The translations under genes were made by a program, and so were the position numbers. Below, in pieces: positions 10,229 through 22,306 of a stretch of DNA of 64,000 nt. The notes under the pieces were generated by a model, which was not told the DNA's origin, did not search any database, and worked only from the letters and a program-made list of their open reading frames with translations. Numbering within the stretch: the stretch's first letter is position 1; each line of letters starts with the position of its first letter. Source of the DNA: Plasmopara viticola (Eukaryota; Oomycota; Peronosporomycetes; Peronosporales; Peronosporaceae); assembly GCA_001695595.3 (NCBI GenBank), contig MBPM02000177.1:1-64000 (forward strand), given 5' to 3'.

Positions 10229-13200
10229 ATGGAAGCCGTGGGCCAGAAGCTGCTGGATTTCTCGCAACCATTTGACGTAGCGGCACTTGATCAAGTTGTA
10301 CAATGCATGAACGACCCCAAGAGTCTGCACCAGCGTGTGGCCAATCAAATTATGGTAGCGCTACAGGAACATCAGGACTCGTGGACGCGCGCGTCGGATA
10401 TTCTGGAGCAGTCGACTAGCATCCAGACCAAATTTTTTGGTCTACAGGTGTAATATGTCTACAATGTGCAGTAAAAGACTCGAAACTGATTTGGTTTGCA
10501 TAGATCTTGGAAGATGCGATCCGGTATCGATGGAAGATCTTACCAAAAGACCAACGTGAGGGAATCAAGAGCTATATCGTCGGCAAGTTGTTATCGGTTC
10601 GTAAAGTAGGCACGTTATGGTGTGTTGTACTATTAACTTGGCGTAACGAATGTGCGTAGATGTCATCCGACGAGTCGATTCTTCACAGCCAGCGGATGTT
10701 TGTGAACAAAATGGATTTGGTACTGGTTCAAGTATTAAAACACGAATGGCCGCAAAATTGGCCGTCGTTTATCACGGATATTGTCAACTCGAGCAAAACG
10801 TCAGAGATCATGTGTGAAAACAACATGACAATCCTCAAGTTGCTGAGTGAAGAAGTGTTTGACTTTTCCAAGGATCAATTGACGGAACAAAAGACTAAAA
10901 CGCTTAAAGAAAGTCTTAACCACGAATTCACGCAAATATTTCAGGTACTTTTAGTCTTTTCAAACGCTTGAAGCCAACAAAAGTCAAAACTAATCTTTAT
11001 TTATGGCTAGCTCTGTGAGTTTGTGCTCAACAAATCGACACACGTTCCACTGCTTCAATTACACTGCAGACGCTACTTCGTTTCTTGAGCTGGATTCCCT
11101 TTGGTTTTATATTTGAGACGGACCTCATCAAAATCCTCGTCACAAAATTTCTGGCCACGAATGTGTTTCGGAACGATACCATCAGTTGCTTAAGTGAAAT
11201 TGCTCAGCTACGAGATGTGCCGGAGCAGTACAATAGCGTCTATGTGCAAATGTACATGGGTGTGCTCAACGAAGTGGGCAAGATTTTGTCGCCCGGTGCT
11301 TTGTTCACGCCCTTTTGGGAACAAGACGAGGTCTTTGTGCAGCGCTTGAGTATCTTCTTTACGAGTTTTTTTCGGTACCATATACAAGTAATTGAACGGC
11401 CCATTTCTGCGCTGGGAGATGAAGCTCACCAAGCACTGTTGGCAGGCTTTACCTACCTTGTGTGCATTGCTGAAGTCGACGATGATGGCATTTTCAAAAT
11501 TTGCTTAGATTATTGGCACTTTTTTACGCGCGATTTGTATACAGTTGATCAGAATCAAATGAATCCTCTCGCGGGTTTTCAAAATCAAACGCGAAGTCGC
11601 CGTCAACTCATTTCCCCAGTCATGAACCGTGTGCGTCACGTAATGATTTCGAAGATGGTGAAACCCTCGGAAGTCCTGATTGTTGAGGACGAAAATGGAG
11701 AAATTGTACGTGAGACTACTAAAGACACGGAGGCGCTGTCTCAGTACAAAACGATGCATGAAACGTTGGTGTATTTGACGCACTTGAACTATGACGACAC
11801 AGAGACCATCTTGCTAGAAAAGCTCACGGCACAGGTCGAGGGAACCGAGTGGTCGTGGAACAATTTGAATACGCTGTGCTGGGCAATTGGGTCGATCTCA
11901 GGTGCTATGAGCGAAGAGAACGAGAAGCGTTTTCTTGTGACGGTAATAAAGGATTTGCTAGGACTGTGTGAAATGAAGCGTGGCAAAGACAACAAGGCTG
12001 TGGTCGCTTCCAACATCATGTATGTCGTGGGCCAGTACCCGCGCTTCTTGCGAGCTCACTGGAAATTTCTTCGTACCGTTGTCAACAAGCTCTTTGAATT
12101 CATGCACGAACTTCATCCTGGTGTGCAGGATATGGCATGTGACACGTTTCTAAAGATCTCACAGAAGTGCCGTCGAAAGTTTGTCGTATTGCAGAGTAAC
12201 GAGACGCGTCCATTCGTGGAAGAATTGTTGGAAGAGCTACCGCGTATAGTGTCGGACTTGGAAACGCACCAGGTGCACACATTTTATGAGGCCGTGGCGT
12301 CAATGCTGGCTGCTGAAAATGACGCTGGCCGAAAAGAAGTGCTTCTTGGTCGCTTGATGAATCTTCCGAACGAAGCCTGGAAGTCTATTATGTCCCAAGC
12401 ATCACAAGATGTCAACATTCTATATGATAGTCGAGGGATCAAGGAAATTGTCAAGATCATTCGAACTAACGTCAAGGTGTGCAAAGCCATTGGAATGAAT
12501 GGTTTTAACTCGCAAATGGGCTACATTTTCCAGGATATGTTAAATTTGTACGCGGCCTACACGCAGCGCATTGCTATAATGGTGGAACAGGGTGGAGAAA
12601 TTGCCGTCAAGACGTCTGAAGTGCGCTCGCTTCGAAGTGCAAAGAAGGAAAGTTTGCGTCTTATGGATGCGTTTGTCGAACACGCGGCAAATGATGATTC
12701 TTCGCGGCAGTTTGTAGCGACGCACTTTTTACCGAAACTTCTGGAAACAATTCTTTCGGACTATCAGAACACGACGCCTGCAGCGAAGGAATCTGAAGTT
12801 TTGAGCTTGCTGGCGACGAGCATCAACAAGTTAAAGAATATTATTGCACCCACCGTTCCCATGATTCTTGAGGCTGTTTTTGAGTGTACACTTCAGATGA
12901 TACCAAAAATTTTGAAGATTATCCGGAGCACCGAGTCAACTTTTTCAAGCTGCTTCAAGCCGTAAATGATTTTTGCTTCGAAGCGCTCTTAGTATCCCAC
13001 AAGAACACCAAAAGCTAGTGGTGGATTCAATCATTTGGGCTTTTAAGCACACGGAGCGTACCGTTGCCGACACGGTATAATTTGATTTACGAAGTGATAA
13101 AAATGGCATCGTACTAATTGTGTTGATATTCTGTGTAGGGCCTCGCAACGCTGTTTGCTCTGTTGCTAAATATCCAAGAAAACCCGCTGATTGCTGCTGG

Positions 13201-13770
13201 TTTTTACCGCTCGTTTTATCTGCTGCTGCTACAAGATATTCTCGCTGTCTTGACCGATCGCTTACACAAGCTCGGCTTCAAGCTGCACGCTGCAATCTTG
13301 CGTCACATGTTCTCGATTGTGGAAAACAACCACGTGACGGTGCCCTTGTGGGAGTCTGCGCTAAATGCTGGCGCTGTGCCGCCTGGACAGACGAACTCGG
13401 TGAGCTGAGTAGCTCATGCGGATACAACAATGGTGTCGCTAACCTTTGTGGCTTAATGTGTCAGGCTTTCTTAAAAGACTACGTGGCCAATTTGATTGGC
13501 TCGTCCTTCCCCAACTTGTCGCGTGCGCAAGTGGTGGAGTTTGTGGTTGGTTGCTTTGATATGTCGAGGGACTTGGCGACGTTTAAAAAGCATTTGCGTG
13601 ACTTTCTCGTGAACATCAAGGAATTTGCCGGTGAGGACAATGCCGAGCTTTTTTTGGAAGAAAACTTGGCGCGGACTCAATTGCAGGAGAAGCAAGACCT
13701 AGCTGCGAAGCTAGCAGTGCCTGGTTTAGTAAATCCGAACGAGCGTCCGGACGAGATGGCCGATCTGTAG
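10229..13770 (+). CDS. XPO1: exportin-1 (CRM1), with three single-base frame breaks
   Basis: Nuclear export receptor that binds leucine-rich export signals with Ran-GTP at the nuclear pore; built of HEAT repeats. Exons: 10229-10447, 10504-10596, 10660-10944, 11011-13074, 13139-13399 and 13465-13770, all GT-AG. Landmarks include [80 protein letters not shown] and the C-terminal [14 protein letters not shown]. The large fourth exon changes frame near 11050-11060, 12914-12920 and 12990-12994. Each change equals one missing base, and with all three counted the gene is 1,076 residues, close to the usual 1,070. Because CRM1 is essential and normally single-copy, these breaks look like consensus errors, although a pseudogene is possible. 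Introns are 56-66 nt. Confidence 0.97.
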
Positions 13771-16700
13771 GCATGGCCTATGCCGAAATTTAAGTTTTTT
13801 TCGAGTTTCGAGGTTTTTAACACCTTTGTGGACCTAAAAGCTGTGTTTTTGCCCTTTTTTGCCAGATTTTATAAAATTTAACCACTAGCATTGTTTTTCA
13901 CCTCTTTATAATCTACTTTTGCAAAACGAGGCATTGCTACAATAGGTAATCATGGTATCGTATACTTCTTGATACGACAAGGTTTACGCTAACTGTAGCA
14001 TCTTTGTGCCAACATAAAGAGCTCTTTCTGAGCCACGTACTCTTCACTATACTTTCGTCCAGTAGGGTAAGAACAAGGGTAGGAAAAAGCTGTGTCCATT
14101 TCTCGCGCACTGTGTTTCAACTTAAGCCCTCGACCGCCCCGAAGATGCAGCAAACAACATTTGTAACACTTCCACTCATGTTGCCCGAAAGTCGATATTC
14201 TTGACAAGGGCAGCATCTTTCCCACCTGTCGCGAACCGAGACATATGCTCGCCGGTATTGTCGCTATTCACAAATAATTCCATATCCCACCGAAAACTAT
14301 CATTCAATAACAAAACTTTTTATCGATGCCCTAGCCGCATCGACACAATGACGTAGGACACACTCCCGACACTTTAGAGCAAATATAATACGAACTCGTC
14401 TTACGAAGCGCAAAAGCAGCCACAACTTCTGTAGAAAAGTCAGAAATTGATTGTTTCAACACAGAAGCAGATATATCAGCTCAAACAATAATGCAGATCT
14501 CACTGAAGAAGCAGCCACTCGAGTCGTATCCAGTAGCCAAAAAAAACTTAAAGTGCACATAGCTGTCACCTTCGAATTCAATGCTGGCCTTTTTGAATCT
14601 TGTAAAGCATTGTTCATCTTCGTGACTCAATGTCTGTACCAACGGCTGACAGGCAGGGTCGACGACTAAACACATGGTAAGGAACCTTTGATGGTCGGGA
14701 CATGTTGGTGTCCGGTGGTCACTTTCGAAGCAACGACCGGTTTGATTTACAAAGACTTCCAGCTGTACTATGCCAGTAAAACCGTGCTAGGTTGAGAGTG
14801 TCGTGTTAAGGCGCAATGAACAAGTGTGTCCATTGCTTTCTTGTCAACTGCCTTCCCAATATTGGCGTATTGCAAGCTTACCGGCACAAGTTGTAGAATT
14901 CCCACGCCTTCACGTCATTGATCAAGAAGTCAGTTCGCGGATATGATGAACTACAACACATGGCTCGGCAACCCGCTAGCTGAGTCCATGAGAAGGCGAA
15001 CTCGAAATGTACAAATCTTTCTACTGTCGTCGACGATCCTTCATCGTAGAGATACACAGCTTGTCGTTGCGTACTTAACACTTTTCATCACGGATAGCGA
15101 CGCACGTCGTGTGGAATATGAGGCATTTCCACATTGAGACCATCTGCAATTGGTCGTTTCTGGCAAGCATTTTGGGACGTTTTTTTAAGCGAAAATATGG
15201 GCTTGTCACATAAATGACACGGGTTGAAAACGGAGAGAAAAAAACCGTTCGGCTTCGCTCAACAATGAGGTCATGAGTCACTTCTTTGTATGTAGTCCAG
15301 ATGTTAATAAAAACACCTCTTCTCCAGCTGGTGTTTAGTGGTATTGTAGCCGGTTGTAATTTTGCCCGCAAATTACGGAAAGAGAAAGACTGCCCGCGTG
15401 GTAATAATCGAAGATGCAAGAATAAACGTGACATAGCTTCGTCCTCGTTGGAAAGGACGTCTTGCTCTAAAATCTCTTTCGGGAATGGCCAGGAAGCCGC
15501 AAGCCGTACTTGGAACTCGCACTCCGTCAACCTTTATCTTAATGTTTAACGCTGTTTGGGCTTCCGCAGTGAGCTGGTGCCACATACGGAATCTAAGTGC
15601 CTTCGATTGTCGAGCTCTCCAGTCCTTTGTTGCTGTTGACGCCCCTGTCGTCAATCATGGGGGCGTAAAGGGACTTGAAAGGAGGTGCTGTCATTCCAAT
15701 TATGGACTGTCCTATCGACTTTAAGACGTTTGGATTCTTTTCACACAGTAGCTTCCTCCCAATCTTGTTACCTTCACAATTCGTGGTTGCTGTTTGCGCA
15801 AAGGTAGTACTGGGGGCGTTCGAGATAGAAAGCCGTAAATATTTTTTCTTCATGTTTAGTGTTACACATGCACGAGGACCGTCGCTACGCGCATACGACG
15901 TCGTAAAAGCGTGATCGACAATTTGATGATTTGATTACTGGGCGATAGGAAAATACGTGATTGGGTATCCATATTTTCGATCGTCACTATCTGGCATAAT
16001 TGTGGTGCAAATGTCGTCATCTTGCGGGAAGGATAGTGCTTGTAATAATTATATGCAAGGGATCGTGCAAGCCAGTTTATTGTTCTTGAAAGTTAAGCTA
16101 CCGGAACCCACGCGCTGGGATTCAGCTGTCTTTATCGCGGGATGCTGGTAGCAATCCGGAACCGGGTTGTGCTCTGCTAAATTTGAATGGTTCTCACTGA
16201 GAGTCTTAATTTGTGATTAAAAGAAGTGTATCCATATGAGTTATCACTAGTAAATTCGAGATATAATATAATTTAACCGGGCCATCTGGAGACAAATAGC
16301 GTGTAAAGTAGTGTTCAGCGGGGTGGATAGTGCGTGATTTGCAAAAGTATCTGTAAAGTGCTATGGAGTCAAGACAGAATGTTAAGTGCATTGGGATATA
16401 CAGACACATAAAGTATGCTTTTAAAAAGACTAAATGTGAATGGTCCACACTAGAATTATAACAGTAAATTATCGCATACGCTACAGTTGTCGTCAAATAA
16501 ACATGCTGCTTGTAGTTTCCACGTTCCTATACACTGGAGCATCGTAATCGATATGGTGTAATCCTATCTACACTCATGTCTTGAGATGTTAGTGTAGACT
16601 TGTAGCGTATAAGAAACATTAGCACCCGCCAACATCGCCCTGCCCTCTCTTGGTCAAGTTCTCAATTATGTTCCTGGAAAACATATGCGCATAGCGACTG

Positions 16701-17182
16701 TATTTGGTAAAAGCCTTAAAAAGAGTGTCCTTCCTACCTGTAAAGTCAAAACAAATACTAGTTCCGCACGACTAAGCGACAGTGCATAGAGGACAAGCCT
16801 GCGATAGCTTGAGGAGCCCTTTTATTGATCACTGCCCATGCTTAGTCTATCCTCCTTGTCACTACTTTTACATGGTCTATCCTCTTGTCAATCCTATTAC
16901 AAAATATAAGAGTTATTATTTCATATTCTCTTCAATCCAACACTAACCCAACTCCTTTAGAACGACGCCTATTTTTTCTCTCGCTCTAAGCGGGAAAACC
17001 CGGCGTTGATCTGTCTGCATATGCAGGCGTTCTTTTTTTGTTTTGTTACTTTTCAGCCCATCTCTTCGATTCCATTCACAATGTGCTAAACAGACAGCCC
17101 GACGTCGCGCCACGCTGGTTCATTCGGGCCACTTCTCAATTCTCCACCTCTCCGTTCAACTGCCTTCGTCCACTTCGTTGCA
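13771..17182. other. intergenic stretch with an NLP relic
   Basis: Apart from the NLP pseudogene at 15460-15740, I see no gene. Open frames are short and overlapping. From about 16200 to 17000 the sequence is AT-rich. The last 200 bp contain CT-rich tracts (around 16970-17040) that are probably the promoter and leader of the NLP gene at 17183. Confidence 0.5.
15460..15740 (-). pseudogene. NPP1/NLP-family pseudogene fragment
   Basis: The minus strand carries the last ~95 codons of an NLP gene split over three frames. Around 15736-15596 it matches the intact gene at NPNV and NKGLESST; around 15600-15475 at MWHQLTAEAQ and the following VDG-VPV stretch; around 15500-15462 at ASWPFPKE. The same motifs occur in the same order in the intact NLP at 17183-18022. 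At least two frameshifts separate the blocks, and the N-terminal two thirds, including the signal peptide and heptapeptide region, are absent or unrecognisable. It lies about 1.4 kb from the intact gene in the opposite orientation, so it is probably an old inverted duplicate. No function is expected. Confidence 0.88.
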
Positions 17183-18022
17183 ATGAAGATCTCCAATCTT
17201 CTCGGCGTCCTCGTCGTCTTTCTTGCTGTCGTCAAAGGCCAAAAAAAAGATGAGGGGTCAGACGATTCCGAGTTGTTGGCGTTGGTCACTGTGCCGGACG
17301 GTCCCGTTATCTTTTCAATTGAGCAAGTGGAGCAGGTCGCCGCACCGTCAACGGATAAGCATTTGAGCAAACTGAAACCGAAAATCGCGTATGACAAGGT
17401 CGAGCCGTTCGAAATGGCTCAGCCGTCGGAATCAACGATTACCGAAAAAGCCGCCATCAAGTTTCGACCCAAGCTTTACATTGCCAACGGCTGTCACGCG
17501 TACCCTGCAGTGAATAAAGCTGGTCAGATCAGCAAGGGGATGAAGACAGCTGATCCCACGTTCGCCACGTGCGGGAAACCTTCCAAGGGTACGCAAGTGT
17601 ACGGCCGTTCGGCGTGGTTTGGCACGGTCTGGGCTATCATGTATGCTTGGTACTTCCCCGATATTCCTCTAGATTGGGAGTATGCTATTGTATGGACGAA
17701 CAATCCAAACGTCTCGAACCCAGTTATCTTGGGTGTGACAGTCTCTAACTCAGAAGGCAGCACCACCTCTCAAACTCCCCCAGACCCCGCTATGGTTGAT
17801 GGTAGGAGCGTCAAGATCGCCTACAACAACAAAGGATTGGAGAGCTCGACAACTCTTGGTGGCACTCAAAATCTCGTTATGTGGCACCAGCTCACGGTAG
17901 AAGCCCAAGAAGCCTTGAACAAAAAGGCAAGTTTCAATGGAGTGCAAGTCCCCATGAATGACAATCACTTTTTGCGGAACCTCGAGGCTTCGTGGCCATT
18001 CTCCAAAGAGTATTTGCAGTGA
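17183..18022 (+). CDS. secreted NPP1/NLP-family protein, heptapeptide degenerate
   Basis: Single-exon gene of 279 residues. A clear signal peptide (residues 1-19, MKISNLLGVLVVFLAVVKG) predicts secretion to the apoplast. An unusually long, acidic and proline-containing spacer runs to about residue 95. The NPP1 domain follows, with two cysteines (NGCHAYPAVN and ATCGKP) expected to form the family disulphide, then WAIMYAWYFP and YAIVW. In cytolytic NLPs the central heptapeptide is GHRHDWE. Here the GHRH part is missing and only DWE (164-166) remains after a shortened loop, so residues of the metal-binding pocket needed for membrane damage are lost. Family knowledge links such loss to the non-cytolytic NLPs of biotrophic downy mildews. 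The intact frame implies retained use, possibly as a non-toxic secreted or recognised protein. A decayed inverted copy lies upstream. Confidence 0.97.
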   Translation: MKISNLLGVLVVFLAVVKGQKKDEGSDDSELLALVTVPDGPVIFSIEQVEQVAAPSTDKHLSKLKPKIAYDKVEPFEMAQPSESTITEKAAIKFRPKLYIANGCHAYPAVNKAGQISKGMKTADPTFATCGKPSKGTQVYGRSAWFGTVWAIMYAWYFPDIPLDWEYAIVWTNNPNVSNPVILGVTVSNSEGSTTSQTPPDPAMVDGRSVKIAYNNKGLESSTTLGGTQNLVMWHQLTVEAQEALNKKASFNGVQVPMNDNHFLRNLEASWPFSKEYLQ

Positions 18023-20082
18023 GACGTGCTCAAATCTTGTTAGCGTTCTTAAATCGTTTTTATCAAAATTGATGATCTTTGCTTGTGTCATTTATGCATT
18101 TACCGACATTTCACCAACGACTGTTTTTGTATATGTATCATAAGAAATGTACACAAATTTACTTGAGTTGTACGCAAGGATTTCTTGGGTCAAATTAGAT
18201 ACGGGTCAATTGGCTCAACCTTTTCTTACGTCAAGCGGGGGTTCCCCGTGTGTTCCCTTCAGAGTAGAACCACCTGTGGCTGCGACTTGCTGAGCGATGC
18301 CGACCGTTGTTGATGAACAACGAAGTCAAACCCGTCGACGCTTACAATACTTTACCCCTACGGAAGGAAAGAAGATGACACGCCGCAGCTATTTCACTGA
18401 CGAATTATTGAAATAAGGCTAGTTTTTCTTATGTAAAACTTGATATTGCAGAGCTTTCCATTTAGTGGCTATGTGCATCATTTTATAATATTGCGGCCCA
18501 AGTCTTCTTGGCCGTACTCTCAGAGTTTCATAGACTGCATGCATGGTGATTGGAAGTTGATAACGTCAAAGGAGATGCGAACGAAGTCCCATCATACGTA
18601 GCCAATAAGTGCATCATTTACCCAACCAAGTGGCTGCAGACACCAGTACAATACGCATGCGAAATAATTATCACATCGACTGAACTGACACTTTAACTAT
18701 AAAAGACAAGAGCAACACTTGTAATTTTTGTGAGCTGTAGTAAAATGATACATTCGATACAATTTGACTCAATCCGATCTCGAACTTTCTGGTACCAACA
18801 CCGGCGCTGTCAGCGTTCGTTGTTGTCTGTGAAGCAAGAGAAACTTCGCAACAGCTTCTATGTGCGCATGCGGGTGACTTTGGCGCATAAATGGGTTTGT
18901 AATATCTAGAATTAATGAGCTCTATTCGACGCCGCAGCACGCACCGTCGGGATTTTTGCCGTTTCGACAAATATTGCATCAGTGCGCTGATTAGCACCCC
19001 ACTAAAACATCCAAATAAACATTAAGGGATATGATCGCAATTGTGAGCTGTTGAGACAGGTGATCGCAACCTACTACCAGTGAATAGAATCCAACGTAAG
19101 CAGTTTCAAATCGTGGCACGAGTAAACTTGCGCCGCAATTCACAAAAAAATTACCTGTGGTGTTTGTGCACTTAATATACCGCCTAATTTGATGTCGAAT
19201 GAAGGCCAGAATTGCGGTAGCATTTCGTTCTACATTGTCTTGTTACGCAGCTTCCGGCAACTTTAGACGTGGCTTTTTTATCAAATGCCTTCGGGCCGCT
19301 TGCCCGGCTTACATCATAAAGCGCTCATAAGTTGAGTCGCTGTCTATCAAGCCACCAGACGATTCACTGCAGCGGTGTATGACTTTTCTCCGCTCACAGA
19401 TCGTCGTTCGTGACAGTGCTTTGCTAATATCATCTACGTCATCGATGATAACGCTCGTGGACCTAAGATGTTTTGCGATCTTCGCTCGGGCGTTACTCAT
19501 ATTCAACATTAAACCTCCGTTGCTTGTTGAAGCTGCCTCACTTATTGGTCTTGTATACAAGCTTAATCGAGTCTTACTTTTGAGATCTTGTTTCGGTCTG
19601 AACACAATTTGTAAGTGCACCCAAAAAGAGACTCGCTTTTGAGAATTTCACCAGAGTGTGATACAAAATGTGCAAAAAAATGGTACGATCGGTTGAGTAC
19701 ACATTGTTGGGTGATTTCTCACATGTCTGACGGGCAGTGAAAGTCCAATCCTCAATCGCGAAGGAGTCGTGAGAAGATGGATGGCGAGTTCGACGTCAAG
19801 GGCTTGAAGAAATAGAAGTGTTTAAGTGGCAAGAAAGCCGTCACCGCCATCGAGTTGATTGCATTCTGTTATCTGGAGATAAGCCAGCGCTGGCTCTACT
19901 TTTTCGCTTTCTTTACCCGTGGTAATTGACATGGCTTTGTCATCATCGTCGGATGGTAATGTACGAAAGTCGGCAAGGTAGCTGTCCAAAAGTCTAAAAA
20001 AATAACCGAACAAAGGGTAGTTTACCGATTGCTAAATGTTGTACCAAGGTTTTCCGTATTTGTATTGCATTCTGGTGAAAAT
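18023..20082. other. intergenic stretch, possible gene remnants
   Basis: No gene is assigned. Two minus-strand frames, 19822-20013 and 19309-19620, have hydrophilic, coding-like composition. The upstream one has FRLLDSYLADFRTLPSDDDD; the downstream one has NARAKIAKHLRSTSVIIDD. They could be exons of one minus-strand gene next to the retrotransposon insertion, but the sequence between them has no frame I can join and no family is recognised. Confidence 0.4.
20078..20082. repeat. target-site duplication, left copy
   Basis: AAAAT immediately before the 5' LTR is repeated exactly at 25897-25901 after the 3' LTR, as expected from a 5-bp staggered integration. Confidence 0.93.
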
Positions 20083-20395
20083 TGTAAGGAACCACACTCA
20101 CATGTTCTAGAACCATTCTAGAATGTCAGTGAGTGTAGGTCACAAACTTCTATATGTTTTCGTAAGCAAACTTAACCCACATTCAAGGATAGATGATACA
20201 TATATTCATATCAGTTAATAGGAAAGGCGACGTACTAGGAGGAAAGAATTACATGAGAAAAACAGTAGGAAGAAAGTGGATAATTTACATATAAGTAGGA
20301 AATCAGACTGAGAAATAATCTCACTTTTTTAGTTCGCCACAAATCTACAACTGAACCTACAACCTACAGTCCAACACCGCCTACCAACCCTCACA
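20083..20395 (+). repeat. 5' LTR
   Basis: A 313-bp copy of the terminal repeat, starting TG and ending CA. It is near-identical to 25575-25896. It lacks an 8-bp segment that the 3' copy has close to its end. Confidence 0.96.
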
Positions 20396-20397
20396 AG

Positions 20398-20415
20398 TGG
20401 TAGCACTTGTTGGTC
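20398..20415 (+). other. primer-binding site candidate
   Basis: Two bases after the LTR the sequence TGGTAGCACTTG begins with TGG, the complement of a tRNA CCA end, at the usual position for minus-strand priming. The matching tRNA was not identified. Confidence 0.6.
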
Positions 20416-20745
20416 GTGCTTTCGCGTCGTCAAGTTCCTCGTTTGGGTATTATTGTCCCTTGGGCATTTGCTGTTCTTTTCCGCCCCAAGCGTGTGGAAG
20501 CGCTGTGGAAACTGGTCGAATGTGTGGTTTTCAATATCTGCCCATTATTCTGAGAGCCTGCTTTTGCAAATAGAGTCACTCAGTGGGGTATTGAGGTTGG
20601 ACCCGACTTGGCTGGTCGAAGCAGTTGATCCATTTCGAAAGGTTTAATTCGTGTGCGCACAAGCCGACTTACACTTCCTCACTCATTAACTTAAGTCAGT
20701 AGCTTCGGGGAAAGGAAGTAGGGCCAGATCAGTCGTGCACGTTCT

Positions 20746-21048
20746 ATGGGCAAGAAGCGCCGTGCTGAATCGGAAATTTCCTTGGATTGTGAACAAGCTT
20801 TCGTCTTCGACTCTGGTGACAAAGCTTCAATAACGGCGCAAGATCTCATCCATTCTGTCAAAATGTCTCGTCGAATCGCTTCGCTCCTTTCCAATCGTCT
20901 CACTAAGAAAAAAGAAATTATCCCCAATCAAGGCAAGTCTCTCTCCGATCCTCTCCAAGAAGTCGACACTTTACTCCAAGAAGTCGAACGGATTTTAGGC
21001 AAAGCTTTACGCTACAATTTAAGAGATCTGGTTAAAGCTAAAAATTAA
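20746..21048 (+). CDS. leading ORF of the retrotransposon
   Basis: An intact 100-codon frame between the primer-binding region and gag, ending 28 bp before the gag ATG and in a different frame from it. The product is charged, with a basic start (MGKKRRAESE) and a C-terminal helix (LQEVDTLLQEVERILGKAL) that looks able to form a coiled coil. No family is recognised. It has stayed open while gag-pol has acquired many stops. It could be an extra Gag-like module or chance. Confidence 0.5.
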   Translation: MGKKRRAESEISLDCEQAFVFDSGDKASITAQDLIHSVKMSRRIASLLSNRLTKKKEIIPNQGKSLSDPLQEVDTLLQEVERILGKALRYNLRDLVKAKN

Positions 21049-21076
21049 GTTTTTGCTTTTTGATACTTCATTCATC

Positions 21077-22306
21077 ATGGCCGAACCATCTATAACCCAG
21101 ATTATGCAACATCTTATGCAAGTTATGAATAAACAACAAGAAATCATCGAGAAGTTAAGTCAGAAACAATTGGAGAGTAAAATTAAAGTTGAGGGATTGA
21201 AGCTGCCAGCTTATAGTGGGAGAAGTGATGAGAATGCTCGCCTCTATTGGGCAAACTTGGAGAATTATTTTTTGGCGTAAGGAACGAAATGGAAAGAGGA
21301 GTCTTTAGCGAAACAAATTATCGCAGTTCTTGGAACAACTTTGTGTGGAGCAGCAGCTCAATGGTTTTTGCTTCATCAGCATGAATTTAATACGTTAGGT
21401 GAATATTTCGTTGCTTTGGATAAAGAGTTTGTACCGGTGGATTTGCAATATTGTTTACGTGACGAATTGCATCGATTGAGACAAGAGAGTTGTAAAGATT
21501 TACCTGATTACGTTGCGAAATTTCGACAAATCAATTCGCAAATATCTAAAATGACGGAGATTGACCAAATAATATATTTTCAAAGAGGATTTCGGCAAAG
21601 AACTAGAGAAGAAGTTCAGTATCGACGTTGCGAAACTTTATCAGCGGCGGTCACAGTCGCTCTCGATTTTGAACGCGTTCATTCAGATATTTCAAGTGGC
21701 TATGCAAGTCAGGCACCACGTGATCCGCGTCCTGATCCACTACCAGTGACACGGCCGTCTAATGGACCTGAGCCTATGGAAATTGACCATGCTCGTCCTT
21801 TTCAAAGGTCATCCCGATATCAGAATCGTTATCAAAATAATCGTCGTCCTAATAGGCCCAAGTGTTCATTCTGCAAGAAACTTGGTCATACTATTCAACA
21901 ATGTTATAAGCGCAAGAACAGACAACAAGGCAACTACAATCAAGATAATCGAAATCATAATCGCCCAAATATCAACTACTTCGAAAATGAATCTGTTCCA
22001 GAAGGCGCGATTGCTACAGCGTCTCATGAAGCTATCACAACACTCAGCGAAGCTATTGCAACCTATAGTGGAAAAGATTTAATCATCAAGCAAGGAAATC
22101 TTGATGAACATGCTGTCAATAGTATGCTAAATTCAGGCGCCACGTGTAATGTGGTCAAGCCAGGACTTTTACAAAATGCCCATTCCGAAGAATTACTCGT
22201 TTCGACGGCAGCAACACTATTACGAAGAAAGTTAAACAAGGCTTTGCAGATATATCTTTTGATGGAAATAATTTTTCAGACGTTCCGGTCATGGAATGGC
22301 CAATGA
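21077..22306 (+). pseudogene. retrotransposon Gag-protease region, with an internal stop
   Basis: One frame from ATG 21077 to 22306, interrupted by TAA at 21278-21280 right after LENYFLA. The Gag domain covers roughly codons 30-200 (AAQWFLLHQHEF, LRQESCKDLPDYVAKF). A CCHC zinc knuckle, CSFCKKLGHTIQQC, sits at 21863-21904. A protease-like segment follows with NSGATCNVV; the family motif is DSGAT, so the catalytic Asp codon at 22130 reads Asn. The frame is then lost before the end of the protease. Gag packages the RNA and protease matures the polyprotein; neither can work normally here. Confidence 0.93.
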
